From contig NC_068349.1 in assembly GCF_014633365.1 (NCBI RefSeq), positions 32,254,753 through 32,318,752 on the forward strand: a stretch of 64,000 bases of DNA, read 5' to 3'. The translations under genes were made by a program, and so were the position numbers. Positions 1 through 11,065 of the stretch are shown here, piece by piece. How positions within the stretch are numbered: position 1 is the stretch's first letter; each line of letters begins with the position of its first letter. This DNA is from Diospyros lotus. Taxonomy: Eukaryota; Streptophyta; Magnoliopsida; Ericales; Ebenaceae. The notes beneath the pieces are model-generated. The model saw only the letters and a program-made list of their open reading frames with translations, did no database searches and was not told the DNA's origin.

Positions 1-59
1 AATGCCTTAAAAGGATAAAATTTTGGGGGCCCTTCATTGTTCTCCCTTGGGTGGTCACT

Positions 60-1234
60 TAGGAATATGAGCTACTTATCAAAAGGTCAAAAATTATTCT
101 TTTGGCCTAAGTGGATGTGGTAAAATTTGTGATGATGTGTGCAATATGCTAGCAATGTAAGCATGAACATGTGGCTTACCCTGGATTGTTGTAGCCTCCG
201 GAAATGCCTCAGCAAGCATGGGAGGGACTTTCCATGGACTTTGTGGAGGGCCTACCAAAGTCGGAAGGCAAAGATGTAATTATGGTGGTGGTAGATCGTT
301 TGACAAAATTTGGGCACTTCATTAGTCTATCTCATCCATTTACTGGACAAGAGGTGGCAAGGGCATTTTTGGATGGGGTGGCCAGCATACATGGTGTTCC
401 TAAAACCATTGTCTCAGATAGAGACAAGTTATTCACAAGTTTGTTTTGGCAGGAGCTGTTCAGGAAGTTGAGAGCAAGCCTATGTTTGTCCACTGCCTAT
501 CACCCTCAAACAGATGGCCAAACGGAATGGGTCAACCAATGTCTAGAGGCATACTTGCAATGTATGTGCTTCACTAACCCTAAGAACTGGAATAGGTGGC
601 TATTGTTAGCATAGTGGTGGTACAATACCAATTGCCACAGTGCTATTAGGAGGAGCCCTTTGAAGCAATGTTTGGGTATAAGCCTACTTTGTTTCCCGCC
701 ATTTCAGAGTTTCCCCCCACTATGGCTGAAGTGGAGTATTATTTCCAAAAGAAGCAATAGTTGCTAACAATGTTAAAAAGGAAATTGACTACTACTCGTA
801 ATCGGATGAAGCAGACGGTGGATAGGAGATGGAGTGATAGGACCTTTGAGGTAGGTGACATGGTCTACCTCAAGGTTCGGAGGTTCATGTAACAGCCCTA
901 TACCTCCCTACCAGCTTCTAAGTTGAGTCCAAAGTATTTTGGACCCTACCCTACTGTGGCCAAGGCAGGGCCAGTAGCATATCGGTTGCAACTACCAAAA
1001 GGGGTGACCAACCATCTGGTGTTCCATGTTTTGCTATTAAAGAGAGCTACAAACCCTGCTAATCCTACTTGGATGGACTTGCCCCAAAATGCGGAAGAGG
1101 TAATTGAACCCTGTGCCATTGTGGAGAAAAGAGTGTTGTACCAAGGGAAGCTATCTCTAACTTAAGTATTGGTCTAGTGGTCTCATCTTCACCTAGACCA
1201 CACTACTTGGGAATATCTCCCAGATCTTTTGAAG
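60..1234 (+). pseudogene. gypsy integrase with chromodomain-like tail (broken)
   Basis: Integrase inserts retroelement cDNA into the host genome. A CxxC pair near 145-165 is the end of the zinc-binding HHCC region. The core runs from 204 to about 660: the first catalytic Asp is in MDFVEGLP, the second in IVSDRDKLF, and the Glu follows HPQTDGQTEWVNQ. A TAG at 612-614 interrupts the core, but the frame goes on with WWYNTN, which is typical integrase sequence. A frameshift follows near 670. From 923 to 1165 the ORF has the GPY-type motif (KYFGPYPTVAKAGPVAYRLQLP) and a chromodomain-like start, which places it among chromoviruses. The usual Arg after QTE is Trp here. Confidence 0.85.
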
Positions 1235-1301
1235 CAATTTCCTCGAGCTGTGGGATTTCTTTAAATTCTTGACGACAAGAATTATTTCAAGGGGTGGGGA
1301 T

Positions 1302-1558
1302 TGTCACCACTCTGGAGGTAATCTTGTAATTACTTACCTCTTAGAGATTGTTGGGAGGTTAGAAAGCGGGAAGAACAGTTGTAACAGTTAGAGTAGGCTG
1401 TCAAGCAGTTAGAGGAAATCGTTGTATGGCTAGAGGTCCTCTTAATAAAAGACCTATGACACGAAAGAGGAATTACCGATTGATTGAATGAATAAACTCT
1501 CCTCCCTCTTGATCTCTTTCCCTGTTCTCTCTCTCTCTCTCTCTCACAATCGGTGTCA
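1302..1558 (+). repeat. gypsy 3' LTR
   Basis: Begins TGTCACC directly after the purine tract AAGGGGTGGGGA and ends near GGTGTCA after a CT microsatellite (1530-1546). Length about 257 bp. The right edge is an estimate, because the 5' LTR is not in the window for comparison. Confidence 0.65.
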
Positions 1559-1572
1559 CCGAATTGCCAGCC

Positions 1573-2340
1573 CTAATTCAAGGGCTTGACAGGACGATCT
1601 TTCCATTTGACGAGGGAACCTTTGATAACCACACCAGTAGAAGAAGTCACGATCTCATCATTAAACACGACATCAATCACATACTTTTGTTGTGGGAGAT
1701 GAGGAACTTGGCAGCCTGTAGGAACAATGGTAGGCAAAAGGGAAGGCACAAATGTGCCTCCATAAGGAGTTAACTCTTCCACAATGGAAACGAAGACTAA
1801 TATTCATATTATCAGGCAACTCAAGTAAAATAAGCATTATGTCAGTTTTTAAATGATAAAAAATGGGCCACTAGCTTAAGCATGTTAATTTCTTGAAGGA
1901 ATGTTTAGGGAAGCACTCTATACGAACGTGAACCATGATATAATCACCTACTTTAAACTCCTTAGTCCTTACCTTACGATGTACATCTGCAGCAAGTTTA
2001 TAGTCAACATTAAGGCTATTTTTCATTGAATCCCAGCATTCAAGTCATGGATGCGTTAGACAAAATTTTTAGTAGGCTAAAAAATTTGGGTATTTGGGAG
2101 TAAAGGTATTAAGATCAAAAGGGGTACGAGTGAAGTAACCTTGAACAATGTTAGGACTCTTACCAATGGACTTATTAACAGAGTTATTATAGGCAAATTC
2201 AACAGTTGGCAAAATCAAGTCCCAATTACCAGGCTTCTCTCCTAGAAGACACCTAAGCAAATATCCCAACCTAAGGTTAATTGATCTCTAGAAAGAATAG
2301 CTTAGCAACATGTGAAGCACTAAGTGTCTCATTGCAAGGA
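1573..2340 (-). pseudogene. gypsy integrase C-terminus and chromodomain (broken)
   Basis: Two pieces in different frames. The ORF at 2269-2069 matches the integrase tail (LLRCLLGEKPGNWDLILP, then EFAYNNSVNKSIGKSP), the region after the catalytic core. The ORF at 1782-1573 ends with VIKGSLVKWKDRPVK, which resembles the conserved chromodomain core LVKWKxxP. Between them the frame is lost. The catalytic core itself is not seen. Confidence 0.75.
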
Positions 2341-2639
2341 AACCTATATGTGACATACCCAAAATATTCTCTAACCTTGGAATAGGAACCCTACATTCAA
2401 TGACGAGTTTGTTGTGACCTTGTAACCAACACACATACTCCCAAATTCATCTTAGGGGTGAAGAGGGTAGGTAGTACACAAGGACTAAGGCTATGAGGAA
2501 CAAACCCTTAGCCAAGGGTTCATCTTCTTGCTCAGTTAACTCATCTCACTCTCTTAAGATTCATCTTAGAATGGGGCAAGTTAGAAAAGGGAAACCTTGG
2601 AACTAAGTCAATGGCATGTGGAATATCTTTCAAGGGTGG

Positions 2640-3180
2640 GCCACTAGGAAGCTTACTAGGCATATCATCCTGAAATTGCTCAACAATTTTAGTCACATCA
2701 AGTGTTAACTCTAAGCTCATATCAATGGAACTCGGGATGGGCTCTTTTGCTACAATGGTTAATTCTTATATGTTGTTTTAGTAATCCTTTTCAAAAGCCT
2801 TATGAGTTATAAGGTGGGTGTGCTTCTTATTGGGGACTTGTGGTGCTTGCTTGGTCTTGGCCCTAGTGTCTTTACTAGAGGGTTTGGCAGGTATCAAAGT
2901 GTGCTTCTTCCCCTTGTAGTAGTTAAAGATATTGGTATTCTTTTGCCCATAATGTACTATAATCATGTCATCAAGCCAAGGGTGACCTAAAAGAACATGG
3001 GTAAAATTCATTAACAACACATCACAATAAATTTCAACCTTATAGTCACCTAATTCAATGGGAACAAGACATCTCTTAGTGACAAGCACGGTCTTTTGTT
3101 TATCCACACTACCTAAAATGGCATAGGATGTGGCTCTATCTTAAGGTACTTCCTCTATCAATAACCATTTTGCAAGTTCT
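2640..3180 (-). pseudogene. gypsy retropepsin-like protease region (broken)
   Basis: The ORF at 3107-2778 reads VTKRCLVPIELGDYKVEIYC followed by DVLLMNFTHVLLGHPWLDD, the C-terminal half of a gypsy aspartic protease (the LLGRPWxxD motif is conserved in this family). The catalytic D-S/T-G half upstream is not intact. The protease cuts the gag-pol polyprotein. Confidence 0.75.
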
Positions 3181-3539
3181 CTCTCCACTTCTAATGCATG
3201 TTTGAATAACATTAGGGTCCAACTTGCCACCACATTCTGGGATTATCCTGAAATAACATTTCTAGCAATATCCCAATGGTCATCCTGTCTAAGCCTACGA
3301 GGAGGAGGCGATTGCCTACATTCCTTGGCTGGAATCCTATCATGTTGTGCAATAATCCTAGGGTTGCCACCTATAGGTTCTTCAAAAGTTAGATGCCTTT
3401 GCACATACTTAGGTGCTTCTTGATAGTGATCCAAATTATGTGCACCTCTCTCATGGGGTTGCGTAAGTTCTAAATGAGGCATCCTATTTGAAGCAAGGTG
3501 TGTCCCAAACGTATGAAGCATACCATCGATAGTGTGAAT

Positions 3540-3666
3540 AACATAATATGTACTCACCCAAAATATATAATACAAGAGAATACATATATAATACAAGAGA
3601 ATACATATATATATATAAGTATTTTAAGTTAATTACACTAATATTCCTTACTTATCTTATTTAACA
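3540..3666 (-). repeat. partial copia 3' LTR of RE3
   Basis: On the minus strand the LTR starts TGTTAAATAAG at 3666, right after the purine tract. It contains two direct copies of AATACAAGAGAATACATATAT near 3570-3612 and a TA run, and is cut off near 3540. Confidence 0.6.
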
Positions 3667-3672
3667 TTCCCT

Positions 3673-5343
3673 TCAAGTTGGAGCACATATATTGAGTATG
3701 CCCAGCTTGGTACAAATGTAATTCACACGAGAACCTTTAAGTGATTTGGTAAGTAAATCAATCAACTGATCATTGGAACTCACATATATTGTAACTACAT
3801 CCCCAGGGAGCATCTTTTCTCTAATAAAGTGACAATCAATTTCAATGTGCTTGGTTCTCTCATGAAAAACAAGATTAGAAGCAATATGCATTGTAGCCTG
3901 ATTGTCACAAATCAATTGCATAGACTTGACTTGAGTAACTCATAACTTCTCAATTAATTGTTTCAGCCACTTTAGCTCATATGTTGTTACGACCATTGCC
4001 TTATATTCAACTTTTGCACCAGACTTAGCAACAACAGTTTGTTCCTTATTTTTCCAAGAGACTAGATTTCTACCAACAAATACATAATATCTAGATGTGG
4101 ATCGCCTGTCATTAGGCAATCCTGCCCAATTAGCATCTGTATATCCCACAATTTTGACTGTGTCCATGATTCTCATGCAACACACCCTGATCGGGGGTAG
4201 CCTTAATATACAAAAGAATACAAATCACTACATCTCAGTGACTGTCACATGGTGAATCCAAAAACTGACTTACCACACTCACAACAAATGAAATATCAGA
4301 ACGTGTGATTGCGAGGTAATTAAGCTTTCCAACTAGTCGACGATAGTGCCCACGATCAGAAAAATGCTCCCACTATCTCGATAACAATTTGATATTCGGA
4401 TCCATAGGGGTATTTGTTGGTTTACATCCAAGCAATCCTGTCTCCTCTAGCATATCCAAAAAATAGATGTCTTGCTTTCATCAAGATACCTCAATACCCA
4501 AAAAATATTTCAAGGGACCAAATCCTTAGTCTGTTGGTGAAGATGTGCCTTCAATTCAGTGATACCAACATCATTATCCCCTAGTAGGTACTATATCATC
4601 AACATACACCACTAAAAAAATGTGGTGGCCAGACTGAGAGCAAAAAAAAAAACAAAATGATCAGCTCCACTATGAGTTAACCCAAACCTAAGAACAACTA
4701 AACTGAATCGACTAAACTAACCTCGAGAAGACTGTTTTAGGCCACATAAGGATTTTTGAAGGTGACACACTAGCCCAAACTCTCATGAGCAACAAAGCTA
4801 GAAGGTTGCTCCATGTACACCTCTTACTGTAAATTGCCATGAAATGAAAGCATTCTTGATGTCCAGTTGATGAAGAAGCCAATGAAACATAGCAGTAAGG
4901 GACAAGAAAAGGCAAACAGAGGAGATCTTAGCAACAAGAGAAAATGTATCGCCATAGTCAAGGCCAAAAATTTGAGTGTAGCCTTTGGCCATAAGACGAG
5001 CCTTAAAGCGATCAATCCAACCATTAGAACCAACTTTAACAGTGTAAACCCAACAACAACCAACAATAGACTTACCCTTGGGAAGAGGCACCAAGTCCCA
5101 AGTTCCAATGGAATGTAAGGCAAACATTTCTTCAACCATAGCAGTCCGCCACCCGGGATGAGAAAGAGCTTTTAGAACAGATTTAGGAAGAGAAACAAAA
5201 GCAGAATATCCAAGGGACAAAGAATTATAACTAACAAAATGTGAGATAGGAGCAATGCAATGATAAGTATCTTTACAGAGAGCAATAGGTAAGTCAAGAT
5301 TAGAAATCGAGGGAAAGGAACCAGAGGAAGAACCAATGGGCAC
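3673..5343 (-). pseudogene. copia RT and RNase H (broken)
   Basis: RT copies element RNA into cDNA and RNase H removes the RNA strand. RT spans about 5343-4200: the N-terminal motif WDLVPLPKGKSIVGCCWVYT is at 5110-5050, LDYGDTFSLVAK near 4950, the LDIKNAF motif near 4865, and the YVDD catalytic motif lies at 4604-4586 on the minus strand. RNase H spans 4185-3673, with YTDANWAGLPNDRRST and, after a frameshift, [12 protein letters not shown] and [12 protein letters not shown], ending in LTKSL. At least four frame breaks are visible. Compared with intact copies RNase H has lost key residues (VEYKAM is kept). Confidence 0.85.
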
Positions 5344-5390
5344 AGAGGATGAGTCAATGGACAGCTCCCTTGGATTGGCAATGACAAGCG

Positions 5391-7203
5391 CTATTGGTTA
5401 GGCCACAGGTCAAGGACGTCCCTGATAGACCTGAAGATCAGGGCAATCAAGGAGAGATGCAGATGGCGGTGGAGAAGGAGAAGAGGAAAGGTCAAGGAAA
5501 GGAACAGGCAAAGGTAAGCTAGTAGACACGAACTTGGAGAACTCAGACGAAGGGAGAAAATAAGGAGATGACTTAAAGAAGGTAATACTGCTGAAACAAA
5601 ATAGCGAGCTAATTGAGGAAAGTAGCAATGATACCCCTTCTGAATGCGTGAATAACCAAGAAAAACACATTTGATAGAACGAGCGGATAGCTTATCACGA
5701 TCTGGGGTAAGATGGTGAATGAAGCAAGTACTCTCAATGATATGAGAAGGAAGAGAATACAAGTCAAGTCGAGAAAAAAGAACAGAATTTGGTCATTAAG
5801 GACAATAGAGGGCATTCGGTTAATTAAGTAACATGTAGTTAAGACAACTTCATCCCAGTATTGAAGCGGAACATGGATATGAGGAAGCAGCGTGCGGGCG
5901 GTCTCAATTAAATGATTCTTTCGTTCAGTAACCCCATTTTATTGTGGGGTTCCAAGACACGGAGTTTGGTGAAGAATCTCATTGGATGCCATATAGGATT
6001 TAAATGGTAAGGACAAATATTCATGGGCATTATCATTACGGAGAACACAGATAGTTATATTAAATTGAATTCTAATTTCAACACAAAAAGTAGTGAAGAC
6101 AGAAAACAATTCTGAATGAGTTTTCATTAAATATAGCCATGTAGTTTGAGAAAAAACATCAATAAAGGTTATAAAATACGAAAACCATGTTTTGAACTGA
6201 CACGACTAGGACCCAATACATCCGAATGGACCATTGAAAAAGGAGAACTAGCACGTTTATTGACTCTACTTGGGAAAGAACTACATCTATGTTTCCCAAG
6301 TTGACAAGACTCACACTCTAACGAAGAAAGACTAGAGACTGGGAACCATCTTCTTGAGATTACATAGAGACGAGTGCCCTAACCGACAATGGGCCTGTAG
6401 TGGGGAAGCAGTTGTCGTACACGCCACTAATGAAGTAGGGTGAAATAAATAGTAGAGCCCTTGAGACTCAAGTCCCGTGCCAATCATCCATCCGGTCCTC
6501 TAATCCTAAATAAGAACAAAATCAAACAAAAAAGGTTATAGAGCAACTAAGACTACGAGTGAGTTGACTAACAGAAAGTAAATTAAAGGGACATTGTGCT
6601 AAATGTAAAACAAATGACAATGGTAAAATAGGAAGGGGTGATGATGTGCTGATACTCGCGATTAAGGCATTAGAGCCATCGGCCAATGTTATAAGAGGCA
6701 TAGACTTCAAAGTTTGAATATGGGATAGAAGAGAACGATTACCAGACATGTGATTGGTTGTGTTGGGGTCAAAGATCCATGGGCCAAGAGAAGATGAGGA
6801 CTTAATAAAGCAAGTAGTAGGATTACCGATGTGAGCAAGGGATGTGACAAGTGAAGTGGCATGTTATGTTGCCCGAAACTTAAGGAACTAAGCATTCTCT
6901 CTCGCGGAGATAGTCATTGGTGAGGCTGGGTGTGACAGATGCCTAACCCTCTGAAACACCAAAAACAATGTTAGCAATACTAGCTGCTTGAGGTGGATGA
7001 CTAGGTAAGCAATAGCAAGTTTCCCACCTATGACCAAGACAATTACAATAGGAGCATTGGGGCTGAGGACACCCACCACCACGACATCCACTTGAGTCAT
7101 GACTAGGATGAGAATCAATCTGGGTAGTAAGGGCAGAGTGATCTCCAAGTACAAAACATGCCACGATCAATAGTAATAGAAGAAGCTCTAAATAACCTGG
7201 CAA
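5391..7203 (-). pseudogene. copia gag, protease and integrase (broken)
   Basis: From high to low: a zinc knuckle C-x2-C-x4-H-x4-C (CSYCNCLGHRWETC, about 7056-7010) marks gag nucleocapsid. The protease region near 6770-6520 reads WIFDPNTTNHMSG across a frame break, so the catalytic DSG is altered. GAG-pre-integrase and the HHCC finger (CESCQLGKH) lie near 6340-6290. The integrase core runs from about 6240 to 5880 and the post-integrase segment with KCVFLGYS from 5680 to 5600. The frame is broken repeatedly. Confidence 0.75.
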
Positions 7204-7250
7204 ATACCTTTGTTAAATGAGGTAGAGAGACAACTTAACAGACACCCACG

Positions 7251-7619
7251 ACCATGAATTAGGCTTTGCCAGACATATGTGGGCAACACTGGGAGGAAAA
7301 GAACTCCTATTCAGAACCAAGCTAACTTAGGGGCACAAACAGTTGTTCCGAGGGGGACACCTCCTAATGCACAAGCATAAATGAATATGAAAGAGAAGAG
7401 CAGCCTGCCTTTGTGAATAAAAGCCTAAGGCTACACCGACGGGGAATTAACAAGCCCTTAGGCCAGGGACTACTGAAAGATCATCTGATCTCTCTTCCTT
7501 CGACTTCCTCCCTTCATTAAGGAGTCTATTTCTAGTTAAGCCCCCAATAGGGTAAATGTCATGCAGTCGAGTAGGCACCGAAATGCCCACTCGCTAAATA
7601 TGGCTTTTTTCTTACAGGT
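7251..7619. other. unplaced sequence between two copia elements
   Basis: About 370 bases with no retroelement motif and a more balanced base composition than the flanks. It has no ORF worth calling and no TIR or LTR end that I can see. It could be a remnant of an unrecognised repeat or an organelle-derived insertion; the second is only an impression from composition and style. Confidence 0.3.
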
Positions 7620-8046
7620 GTTCTAACTCAAAATTGATTCGATTTATCTTGATCTATAAAACCATTCAGGAAGGTTGTTTTCATATCTAATTGCCAAATC
7701 TCATAATCATAATGAGCGGCAATGGCTAGTACGATCATAATAAACTTAAGCATGACGAATGGTGAAAAGGTTTCTCATAGTCAATGCCTTGCCTTTAACG
7801 ATAACCTTTTTTCCACGAGTCTAGCCTTATGAGTCTCTATCTTTCCATCTGAACCTATCTTTTTCTTGTAGACCCATTTGCATCCAATAGGTACTATATC
7901 TTCTGGCGGATCTACAAGAGTTCAAACCTAGTTCGCACATGTGGAATCTATTTTGGATTTTATAGCTTCTAGCCATTTCTCTGAATCGATATATGATATC
8001 GCCTCTTGGTAAGTGGAAGGATCATCTGAAAGATCACTGTCTCCAA
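7620..8046 (-). pseudogene. copia RT N-terminal part of RE4 (broken)
   Basis: The minus strand translates in pieces as SDDPSTYQEAISYIDSEKW, then IVPIGCKWVYKKKIGSDGKI and ETHKARLV, the conserved start of copia reverse transcriptase. LDMKTTFLNG follows at about 7690-7660. It stops before the YVDD motif. This region belongs with the integrase at 9900-10800 across the solo LTR. Confidence 0.8.
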
Positions 8047-8051
8047 CAATA

Positions 8052-9800
8052 TGTTAAGTTTGTATAGCAATGGCAACAATACCAAAGGGGGGGGTGGGGG
8101 TGAATTGGGTTATTTAAAATTTTGATTGAAGTTTGAAAATCTTCTTGATGAAAAATGAGATTTTAGTGCAAGTGATAATTATTGAAATGCTTGGAACAAT
8201 AAATGAAACAAAGAGCACAAGTAAAAAATGGACACAACGATATATAGTGGTTCGGCTTAAACTAAGCTTAATCCACTACCTTAGCTCTTCACTAAGGATT
8301 TTTTAAACAATTCAGTATAATCCTCCTATCTCTCAGGATAGGCCCTCTAACTACAAGTTAAGAATTTATAACCTCTTGACTTTGACAAACAAGCCCTCTA
8401 GCAACAACCTAGAAATCACAATCCTCCTACAAACAATGCTAGGCAATACAACCTCCTACAATCAATGTAGGCCATCTAGTTATACAAGCTAGGTAAATTG
8501 AGAATGATACAAAAGAAGAGAGGATCTAAGAGACAAAACTCTTTGTTACAAATTCTCTCAAAAAAAGAAGAACAAATGAGTACTTGAAAGATGGAGCACT
8601 TCAAAGCTTGTAATCAATTCTCTTGGGTAGTTTGAATCATCCATTTGACTTCTATTTATAGTGCCTTAGAGAGCCCATTCAAAAATCTTGTCGTTGGTAG
8701 TGGAAATAACACTTTGGGTGAGTGGAAAAACTAGTTGTTGGAGGTTCTACGACATAAATGGTTGACATATGAGGAGCATTGGTCGACTGGTTAGCAAAAA
8801 TTTGAAAATTGGTCGACAGATTAGTGAAAACAATCACCAGTTTCATTGCAAAGGTTCTGCCAATCAACAGATGGGAGCAGACCGATCGATAGATGCAAGG
8901 CAAAACATTTAGCCTATCGACAGATTGGAACAAATGGTTGACAGTTTTGCTAAGAAAACTAACTCAAATTACTATATAATTAATTTGGTGCACCTGAGTA
9001 AACAAAGGGCTTTCAACTGGAGTTGTTTCTTGTGCCCACTTAAAGCTTAGGCTTTGTTGGTGGCTTAGGTTCGAATCCTAGGGCAACAAAGCTAGTTTTT
9101 ATTTTTAAACTCTTTGAAAAATAACTTTTTGGAGCATTTTTAATTAAATAAAAATCATAATATTTCAAATATAAATTTATCACATGATAAAATTAATTTT
9201 CATTTAATAATAATTTTTTTAATTAAATAAAAACATAATATTTCAAATGCCATTAAGAAATTTATCACAAGATATTTTGGCATTGGATTTAATTTTCGTT
9301 CAACAATTTTGATTAAATAAAAACATAATATTTCAAATGTCATCAAGAAATCTATAACAAGATTTTTGACATTTAATTGTATGATGAAATTAATTATTTT
9401 TATTTTGGTACTTAATAAATCATATAAAAAAAATTTAGAGCACCAAGTAAATAAAAATTAATAAAATAATTCCATTATAAAATACAATTGAATTTCATCA
9501 TTTAAATCATGACAAAAACATGAATCTATAAAGAGCATGCATGGTCTTTTGCCTTTGAAAATGTTTTGTTTTATTTACCCAATGGTTCAAAACTAATTTG
9601 TAAAAATTATTGAAGAGATTTTTTTAAATCTTAATACTTGTTTTTACAAATCTCCCTACATGTAATTTATTTGGTTTTCATTTTTCCAAAGATACTTGAA
9701 ATTGATTTTTGTTTGAAAACTTGAAAACCATATATTTGACTCAAAGATATAAATCATTTGTTTTTTTCATCATCAAAACTAACACGAGAGTAAAATATCA
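8052..9800 (-). mobile_element. solo LTR inserted in RE4
   Basis: Bounded by TG (8052) and CA (9800), with flanks CAATA (8047-8051) and CAAGA (9801-9805), a 4-of-5 TSD. On the minus strand a TATAAATA box (8660-8653) lies in a promoter-like position, so I place the LTR on the minus strand. It contains a G-rich tract near 8089-8100, an internal triple repeat (9141-9385) and a tRNA-like B-box (9068-9078). No coding sequence is present. Confidence 0.6.
9141..9385. repeat. three imperfect AT-rich tandem repeats
   Basis: Units of roughly 80-90 bp begin near 9141, 9221 and 9311. Each holds ATTAAATAAAAA, CATAATATTTCAAAT and a stretch like AAATTTATCACA. They lie inside the solo LTR. Confidence 0.75.
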
Positions 9801-9829
9801 CAAGAAACAACTCTTGCTCACTTACAAAA

Positions 9830-10829
9830 CCATATCTATCGAGTTGCTGAGGAATCCTCACTTCTTCTTGTGGGAGGTATAACATTCGGCATTGGCTCCT
9901 CAACAGGTTCTTAAATATCTTCTAAAACAGATTCAAACTCAACAAATTTTTTGCCAAGTTCTATCTTCCTTTCTACTCCACCTTCTTGAATGAATAAACT
10001 CTTTTTCAAGAAATATTGCATTTCTGGTGACAACTATTTGATGTAGTTCAGGAAGATAAAATTCATATCCAAAGGCATCCTTAGGATATCCAACAAATCT
10101 ACCCTTTAAAGATCTAGTCTCAAGTTTTTTTGTTTTAAGCTTTTTCACAAAAGTTGTACATCCCCAAATCCTAACATGGTTAAGACTTGGTTTCCTACCA
10201 ACCTATATCTCATATGGCATTGTAGGAACTGATTTGGAGGGAACTCTATTCAAAATATAAATTGCAGTTAAAAGAGCATGACCCCATAGGAATAATGGTA
10301 AATCAGTATAACTAACATACTTTAGACCATATCTAATAGAGTCCGATTTCTCCTCTTTGAAACTCCATTCAATTGAGGTGTTCCTGGTGAAGTCTTTTGT
10401 GCTACAATGCCCGAGATCTTGAGAAAATCTTCAAACTCGTTACTCACCTCCACGATCTGATAATAAGGCCTTTATCCTTTTACCAATTTGATTTTCCAGT
10501 TCATCCTTGAATTCTTTGAACCTTTCAAAAGATTCAAACTTATGCTTTATTAGATAGACATATCCGTATCGTGATATGTCATCCATGAACATAATGAAGT
10601 ATTGATAACCTCCTCGGACTACTATATTAATAGGCCCACATACATTTGAATGTACTAGTCTTAACAATTCTATGACCCTAATCCCTTGTCCAACAGAAGG
10701 CGATCTGGTTATCTTACCAAGGATGTAGGATTCACAAGTTAGATATGGTTCAGAACCCAGTGGACCCAAAAGTCCATCTTTCTCCAATTTTGTGATCTTG
10801 TCGTCCCTATATGACCTAATCGTTGGTGT
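9830..10829 (-). pseudogene. copia integrase and linker of RE4 (broken)
   Basis: The ORF at 10787-10440 carries the integrase core start: SNVCGPINIVVRGGYQYFIM then FMDDISRYGYVYLIK, with the first catalytic Asp changed to Asn in SNVCGP. The second Asp is in ALLSDRGGE at the ORF end. The ORF at 10148-9939 holds the post-integrase segment SLKGRFVGYPKDAFGYEFYL and FLEKEFI. The catalytic Glu region near 10380 is out of frame. Confidence 0.8.
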
Positions 10830-11057
10830 CAGGGGCGAATCTAGAAATTTATAAGGGGGGAGGCTAAATTTTTTTTTGAGATGTAAAACTGTACATCATC
10901 GATTTTGGGGTGGGATGAAAATTTTTTATGGATTAATTTATTATTAAAAATTATTTTTATATATTAAAAAAATAATTTTTTAATATAAAAAAATAATTTT
11001 AATTGTGGGCTGCCCTGGGCTCCAGCCCAAGGCAGCTCACATGTAAATCCGCCATTG
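10830..11057. mobile_element. hAT MITE, CAGGGGCG family, copy 1
   Basis: A 228-bp element starting CAGGGGCGAATC and ending AAATCCGCCATTG, so the termini are imperfect inverted repeats. The flanks GTTGGTGT (10822-10829) and GTTGGTGC (11058-11065) form an 8-bp TSD with one mismatch, as expected for hAT. The interior is AT-rich with G/C-rich arms. It lies in the copia sequence of RE4. A second copy in the opposite orientation is at 36835-37047. Confidence 0.8.
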
Positions 11058-11065
11058 GTTGGTGC

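Larger units (their letters stand above)
1..1558 (+). mobile_element. Ty3/gypsy retrotransposon, 3' part (RE1)
   Basis: The 3' end of a gypsy element that enters from the left of the window. In order it shows the integrase zinc-binding region, integrase core, chromodomain-like tail, a purine tract at 1289-1300 and a short 3' LTR. Protease, RT and RNase H would lie left of the window. Reading frames are broken by stops and frameshifts, so it is inactive. The next base after the LTR begins another gypsy remnant on the other strand. No TSD can be checked because the 5' end is missing. Confidence 0.85.
1559..3540 (-). mobile_element. Ty3/gypsy retrotransposon, decayed and internally deleted (RE2)
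   Basis: Minus-strand gypsy remnant. Reading from high to low coordinates: gag-like sequence (about 3540-3200), aspartic protease (3107-2778), a linker region, then the integrase C-terminus (2269-2069) and chromodomain (1782-1573). Reverse transcriptase and RNase H are missing, so an internal deletion lies between about 2340 and 2640. No LTRs were recognised. It abuts RE1 on the left and a copia LTR on the right. Confidence 0.75.
3540..7250 (-). mobile_element. Ty1/copia retrotransposon, nearly complete coding region (RE3)
   Basis: Minus-strand copia element. From high to low coordinates: gag with zinc knuckle (about 7203), protease, GAG-pre-integrase, integrase, RT, RNase H, purine tract (3667-3673) and the start of a 3' LTR (3666 downwards). 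This gag-PR-IN-RT-RH order defines Ty1/copia. The 5' LTR and primer-binding site are absent; the right end is cut by the unplaced sequence at 7251. Many stops and frameshifts make it inactive. It resembles RE5 closely in gag and integrase. Confidence 0.85.

Noticed and set aside
9068..9078. A complete tRNA gene
   Set aside because: The B-box is good, but the segment that could form an acceptor stem is about 50-55 bases, too short, with no anticodon arm.
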